The translations under genes were made by a program, and so were the position numbers. From contig NZ_JAPDDP010000008.1 of assembly GCF_027587195.1 (NCBI RefSeq), positions 92,065 to 156,064 on the forward strand: 64,000 nucleotides of DNA, written 5' to 3'. Of this stretch, positions 60,690-64,000 are shown one piece after another (the first letter of the stretch is position 1; each line of letters starts with the position of its first letter). Source of the stretch: Solirubrobacter phytolaccae (GTDB lineage: Bacteria; Actinomycetota; Thermoleophilia; Solirubrobacterales; Solirubrobacteraceae). Under the pieces are notes generated by a model. The model worked only from the letters and a program-made list of their open reading frames with translations. It was not told the DNA's origin and made no database searches.

Positions 60690-61625
60690 ATGCTCGATCT
60701 CAAGCTCCTCACCACCTTCCGTGAGGTCGCCGTGCGCGGGTCGTTCAGCGAGGCGGCCGCGGCACTCGACTTCACCCAGCCCGCCGTCTCCCAGCACATC
60801 TCGCGGCTGGAGTCGGCCGTCGGCACCCGTCTGCTCGAGCGCAGCGCCCGCGGCGTGACGCTCACGCCGGCCGGCGACGTGCTCGTGCGCCACGCGTCCG
60901 CGCTGCTCGAGTCGGCACGCCGGGCGGAGGAGGCCGTGCGCGACGCGGCGGGCATCGGCCGCGCACAGGTGCGTGTGGCGGCGTTCAACTCCGCGGCCGC
61001 CGGACTCCTTCCGGGCGCGACGCGCGAGCTGCGCAACCGCCGCCCGGACGCCGAGCTGGCGCTCCAGGTCATGGACGACGCGCCCGCGGTCGAGGCGCTG
61101 CTGGCCGGCCGGGTCGACGTCGCGATGATCGTGCAGTCGCCGCTGTCGCCCATCCAGCCGCGCGCGGGCGCCGAGTACCTGCCGATCTGCGACGACGAGA
61201 TGCGCGTCGCGGTCGCCTCCGACCATCCGCTCGCGACCCGGACGTCCGTGACGCTCGAGGAGCTGTGCGACGAGCCGTGGCTGATCACCGAGGTGGCGGG
61301 CACGTGCGCCGACTCCAACGTCGTCCTGCACGCGTTCCGCGACGCGGGCTACGACCCCAAGGTGATCTTCGCCTCCGAGGACTACCAGGCGCTGCAGGGC
61401 ATGGCGGCCTCGGGGATCGGCGTCGCGCTCATCCCGACGCTGGCGCTCGTCAGCTCGCGCTCGGACGTCGTCGTGCTGCCGGTGCGCGGGCGCGCACCCT
61501 CACGCCAGGTCGTCGCCGTGGCGCGCTCGGGTGAGGAGAACCCGCTGGTCGACCACATGGTCGAGTCGCTGCGGGCCGCCGCACGCACGCTGGCGGGCAA
61601 GCCCGCGCTGGCCGCGGTGGCCTAA
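60690..61625 (+). CDS. LysR-family transcriptional regulator
   Basis: 311 residues from ATG 60690. N-terminal winged helix MLDLKLLTTFREVAVRGSFSEAAAALDFTQPAVSQHISRLESAVGTRLLERSARGVTLTPAG; C-terminal periplasmic-binding-like effector domain with DVAMIVQSPLSP and GMAASGIGVALIPTLAL. LysR proteins bind a T-N11-A type site and respond to a small inducer. It may control itself and the divergent small gene. Overlaps the converging adenylate kinase gene by 4 bases. Confidence 0.9.
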   Translation: MLDLKLLTTFREVAVRGSFSEAAAALDFTQPAVSQHISRLESAVGTRLLERSARGVTLTPAGDVLVRHASALLESARRAEEAVRDAAGIGRAQVRVAAFNSAAAGLLPGATRELRNRRPDAELALQVMDDAPAVEALLAGRVDVAMIVQSPLSPIQPRAGAEYLPICDDEMRVAVASDHPLATRTSVTLEELCDEPWLITEVAGTCADSNVVLHAFRDAGYDPKVIFASEDYQALQGMAASGIGVALIPTLALVSSRSDVVVLPVRGRAPSRQVVAVARSGEENPLVDHMVESLRAAARTLAGKPALAAVA

Positions 61626-62134
61626 GCCACTTTCTGCTGCAGCTCGTCCGCGATCGCCGCTTCGGGGCGGTCGCCGTCGACGCGCAGCAGGACGCCGCGC
61701 TCTTCGTAGTAGTCCACGAGCGGCCGGGTGTCGGCGTCGTACTGGCGCAGGCGCTCGGCGATCACGTCCTCGCGATCGTCGGCGCGGCCGCGGCCGAGCA
61801 GGCGCTGCGTGACGACCGCGTCGGGCACGTCGAGGTAGACGACGACGTCGAAGTCCACGCCCTCCGTCTGGGAGAGCTTGCGCGGGAAGCCGTCGAGCAC
61901 GTAGTCGGCGCGGGTCGCCAGGAGCGGCCGGATGGCTTCGGCGACGAGCTCGTCCGGCGCGAGCCGGCCGTCCTTGAGGTACTCGTCCACGCGCCGGCCG
62001 AGCGGCGTGTCCTCGGCCACCGCCGCGCGCAGCAGATCTCCGGAGGAGATGTGCTCGACACCGAGCGCCGTCGCGAGCCGCGTACCTTGGGTTCCCTTGC
62101 CGCCGCCGGGCGGCGCGAGCATCAGCACTCTCAT
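61622..62134 (-). CDS. Adenylate kinase-like protein, short form without LID domain
   Basis: 170 residues. P-loop LAPPGGGKGTQGTRLA (6-21), ISSGDLLRAAV, DGFPRKLSQTEG, RLLGRGRADDREDVIAERLRQYDADTRPLVDYYEERG. Real adenylate kinases of about 215 residues carry a 40-residue LID between RL-x-GR and the following arginine; here it is missing, so the enzyme is of the short (AK1-like) type. Phosphotransfer between ATP and a nucleoside monophosphate is expected. It is not in a ribosomal-protein operon, so it is likely a second adk. Confidence 0.82.
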   Translation of the reverse strand: MRVLMLAPPGGGKGTQGTRLATALGVEHISSGDLLRAAVAEDTPLGRRVDEYLKDGRLAPDELVAEAIRPLLATRADYVLDGFPRKLSQTEGVDFDVVVYLDVPDAVVTQRLLGRGRADDREDVIAERLRQYDADTRPLVDYYEERGVLLRVDGDRPEAAIADELQQKVA

Positions 62135-62179
62135 TCACAATCGACCCTAGCGGCTTGTCGGCCAGCTCGAACATGAGTG

Positions 62180-62212
62180 TGTGGTGAGCCACATTTCACC
62201 CGCGTGAGCGGG
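62180..62212 (+). promoter_or_regulatory. Two tandem hairpins ahead of the homocysteine methyltransferase gene
   Basis: TGTGG/CCACA with a TGAG loop (62180-62193) and CCCGC/GCGGG with a GTGA loop (62199-62212) lie in the 94-base space between adk (minus) and the methyltransferase (plus), 17 bases before its ATG. Stems are perfect but short. No known methionine riboswitch consensus is recognised. They may only be chance GC structure. Confidence 0.3.
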
Positions 62213-62228
62213 GCTGGATCATCGGTCG

Positions 62229-63155
62229 ATGAGCTTTCGTGACCGATTGCCGCAGGTCGTGGGCGACGACCTCTTCCTCACCGACGGCGGCATCGAGACC
62301 GCCCTGATCTTCCACGAAGGGCTCGAGCTGCCGCTCTTCGCGGCCTTCGACCTGCTCGCCGACGCGGCGGGGACGAACGCGCTGCGGCGCTACTACCAGC
62401 CGTACGTGGCGCTCGCCGCCGAGTGCGGCGCGGGCTTCGTGGCCGAGACGCCGACGTGGCGCGCGAGCCCGCGCTGGGCACGTGCGCTCGGGTACGGGCT
62501 CGACGAGCTCGACGGCTTCAACCGGCGCGCGGTCGCGCTGATGGAGGAGCTGCGGCGCGGGCACGACCGGGTCGTCATCAGCGGCTGCGTCGGGCCGTCC
62601 GACGACGGCTACAAGCCCGGCGAGCTGCTGTCGGAGACGGCCGCTGAGGCGTACCACAGCATCCAGATCGGCACGTTCGCCGACACGGCCGCGGACATGG
62701 TGTGCGCGATCACGATGACCTACGCGGAGGAGGCGATCGGCGTCACCCGCGCGGCGCTGCGCGTCGGCCTTCCGGTCGCGATCTCCTTTACGGTTGAGAC
62801 CGACGGCCGGCTCCCGTCCGGCCAGGCGCTCGGCGACGCGATCACCCAGGTCGACGCCGCGACCGGCTCCGCGCCCGCCTACTACATGCTCAACTGCGCG
62901 CATCCCACCCACTTCGAGGCCGTGCTCGACGGCCCGTGGGTCGAGCGCGTGCGCGGCCTGCGCGCGAACGCCTCGCGGCTCAGCCACGCCGAGCTCGACG
63001 AGGCGACCGAGCTGGACCCGGGCGACCCGCTGGACCTCGGCGCGCGCTACGCCGCGCTTACGAGCAGGCTTCCGCACCTGAACGTCGTCGGCGGGTGCTG
63101 CGGCACCGACCACCGCCACGTCGCCGCGATCGCCGGGGCGTGGCCCGCCAGGTGA
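62229..63155 (+). CDS. Homocysteine S-methyltransferase family protein
   Basis: 308 residues. FLTDGGIETALIFHEG (16-31), ETPTWRASPRWARALGY, SGCVGPSDDGYKPGE, AISFTVETDGRLPSGQAL, MLNCAHPTHFEAVL and the paired zinc cysteines in VVGGCCGTDHRHVAAI are the three-cysteine zinc site of the MHT/BHMT family. It moves a methyl group from a donor such as S-methylmethionine or betaine to a thiol like homocysteine. Its last bases overlap the start of the following hydrolase gene (GTGA). Confidence 0.9.
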   Translation: MSFRDRLPQVVGDDLFLTDGGIETALIFHEGLELPLFAAFDLLADAAGTNALRRYYQPYVALAAECGAGFVAETPTWRASPRWARALGYGLDELDGFNRRAVALMEELRRGHDRVVISGCVGPSDDGYKPGELLSETAAEAYHSIQIGTFADTAADMVCAITMTYAEEAIGVTRAALRVGLPVAISFTVETDGRLPSGQALGDAITQVDAATGSAPAYYMLNCAHPTHFEAVLDGPWVERVRGLRANASRLSHAELDEATELDPGDPLDLGARYAALTSRLPHLNVVGGCCGTDHRHVAAIAGAWPAR

Positions 63156-64000
63156 ACCAGGAGCTCCGTTTCTGCGCCGTGCCCGGTGGGCGGATCGCCT
63201 ACGCGACCGTCGGCTCCGGCCCGCCGCTGGTGATCCCGGCGCTGTGGGTGTCCCATGCCGAGCACGACTGGAGCGAGCCCGAGTTCCGCGCCTTCGTCGG
63301 CGCGCTCGCGGAACACCACACGGTGATCCGCTACGACCGGCTGCGCACGGGCCTCTCCGATCGCGACGTGGGGGAGGCCGACGAGGTCGCGACGCTGTCC
63401 GCGCTCGTCGACCACCTGGAGCTGGACGCGTTCGACCTGCTTGGCCTGTCCGCGGGCGGCGCGACCGCGCTCGCCTACGCCGCGGCCCAGCCCGCGCGGG
63501 TGCGCTCGCTCGCGCTGTTCGGCGCGTTCGCCGACGGTACCGCGGTCGCGCCGGAGCCGTTGCGCGTGGCGATCGTCGCCACGGTCCGCGCGCACTGGGG
63601 CGCGGGCTCGCGCCTGCTGGCCGACGTCTGGCTGCCCGGCGCGAGCGCGTCCCTGCGCGAGCGCTTCGCCGCGCTCCAGCGCGCGTCCGCGTCGCCCGAG
63701 GTCGCGGCCTCGATCCTGGAGGCGATCTACGCCACGGACGTCCGCGCGCTGCTGCCCGCGGTGACCGCGCCGACCGTCGTGATGCACCGCCGTGACGACC
63801 GCGCGATCCCGTACGCGCTCGCCCGGGACCTCGCCGCGGCGCTCCCGAACGCCCGCCTGGTCGGGCTGGACGGTGCGATGCACCCGCCGTGGCTGGGCGC
63901 GGCGAAGCCGGTGCTGGCCACGGTCGCCGCGCACCTGGCCGGCCCCGCCGCACCGGACGGCGGCGCCCCGCCGGACGGCGCCGACGCGCCCGACGGGGCC
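63152..64000 (+). CDS. Alpha/beta hydrolase domain protein, 3' end outside the window
   Basis: At least 283 residues from GTG 63152, open at the window end. VIPALWVSHAEHDW, VIRYDRLRTGLSDRD, nucleophile elbow LLGLSAGGATALAYA and the end DGAMHPPWLG are typical of the hydrolase domain often joined to LuxR helix-turn-helix or cyclase domains (the pattern RFC...G-x-x-IAYA-x-x-G-x-GPPLV). A repetitive PDG/APPDGADAPDGA linker begins near residue 270, supporting a further C-terminal domain beyond the window. Overlaps the methyltransferase stop by 4 bases. Confidence 0.8.
   Translation, partial: MNQELRFCAVPGGRIAYATVGSGPPLVIPALWVSHAEHDWSEPEFRAFVGALAEHHTVIRYDRLRTGLSDRDVGEADEVATLSALVDHLELDAFDLLGLSAGGATALAYAAAQPARVRSLALFGAFADGTAVAPEPLRVAIVATVRAHWGAGSRLLADVWLPGASASLRERFAALQRASASPEVAASILEAIYATDVRALLPAVTAPTVVMHRRDDRAIPYALARDLAAALPNARLVGLDGAMHPPWLGAAKPVLATVAAHLAGPAAPDGGAPPDGADAPDGA

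Noticed and set aside
1..64000. CRISPR arrays, tRNA/rRNA genes, insertion sequences, integrases or prophage
   Set aside because: No regularly spaced repeats, no tRNA- or rRNA-like sequences and no transposase or phage motifs were seen on either strand.

Overview
The window is a very GC-rich, densely packed bacterial chromosome segment. Gene density, frequent 4-base start/stop overlaps, GTG/TTG starts, F420/luciferase-like oxidoreductases, an EthA-like monooxygenase, class III cyclase-ATPase regulators and cell-surface proteins with DDDGDGK calcium-type repeats point to an actinobacterium. The flavour is Thermoleophilia/Solirubrobacterales; this is inference from gene content, as no rRNA is present. 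I see no tRNA, rRNA, CRISPR array, transposase or integrase. No gap between genes exceeds about 210 bp.

Layout. 1-8.1 kb: tail of a RibD/DHFR-like reductase, a metallo-beta-lactamase (MBL) fold hydrolase, an orphan DppB-type permease, an exported acidic repeat protein, a MarR regulator divergent from a frameshifted SRPBCC gene, a DedA protein, and a zinc-ribbon/adenylate cyclase/ATPase/TPR protein coupled to a small unknown gene. 8.1-18.5 kb: a secreted amidase fusion, a methyltransferase, an aldo/keto reductase, then pgeF-murD2-murL, which supplies D-glutamate for peptidoglycan by epimerising the muropeptide instead of by glutamate racemase. A membrane-anchored protein, a luciferase-like oxidoreductase and a MarR gene follow. 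18.5-32.5 kb: a 1552-residue secreted multidomain protein with a possible toxin-like centre, an ethA-SDR-SDR operon, a cobalt-type nitrile hydratase operon on the opposite strand, a STAS protein, a two-component system, a lipoprotein and a YceI-FMN reductase-TetR group behind a 26-bp palindromic operator.

32.2-41.6 kb: a four-gene fully overlapping redox operon (Fe-S protein, FAD dehydrogenase, 85-residue unknown, F420-type oxidoreductase), a cold-shock gene whose leader can hide its ribosome-binding site, two divergent ECF sigma genes separated by five consecutive perfect palindromes, an AraC/GlxA regulator, a rhodanese and an FHA protein. 41.5-49.1 kb: an RTX-like exported protein, a PadR pair, and a complete glycerol module (glpD divergent from glpF-glpK) followed by a serine hydrolase. 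49.1-64 kb: a 1043-residue protein with the N-terminal signature of cargo of extracellular contractile injection systems (eCIS), a CHASE-GGDEF-EAL protein, a J-domain protein behind two alpha/beta hydrolases, an acetyltransferase, an orphan form-II CoxL-like molybdenum hydroxylase, a LysR regulator, a short adenylate kinase, a homocysteine S-methyltransferase and a hydrolase running off the end.

Most clusters are small self-contained units with their own regulator (MarR, TetR, PadR, LysR, two-component). The best candidates for new biology are the eCIS-type cargo protein, the overlapping redox operon with its small unknown partner, the large secreted protein with an edema-factor-like motif, the palindrome array between the sigma genes and the cold-shock leader hairpin.
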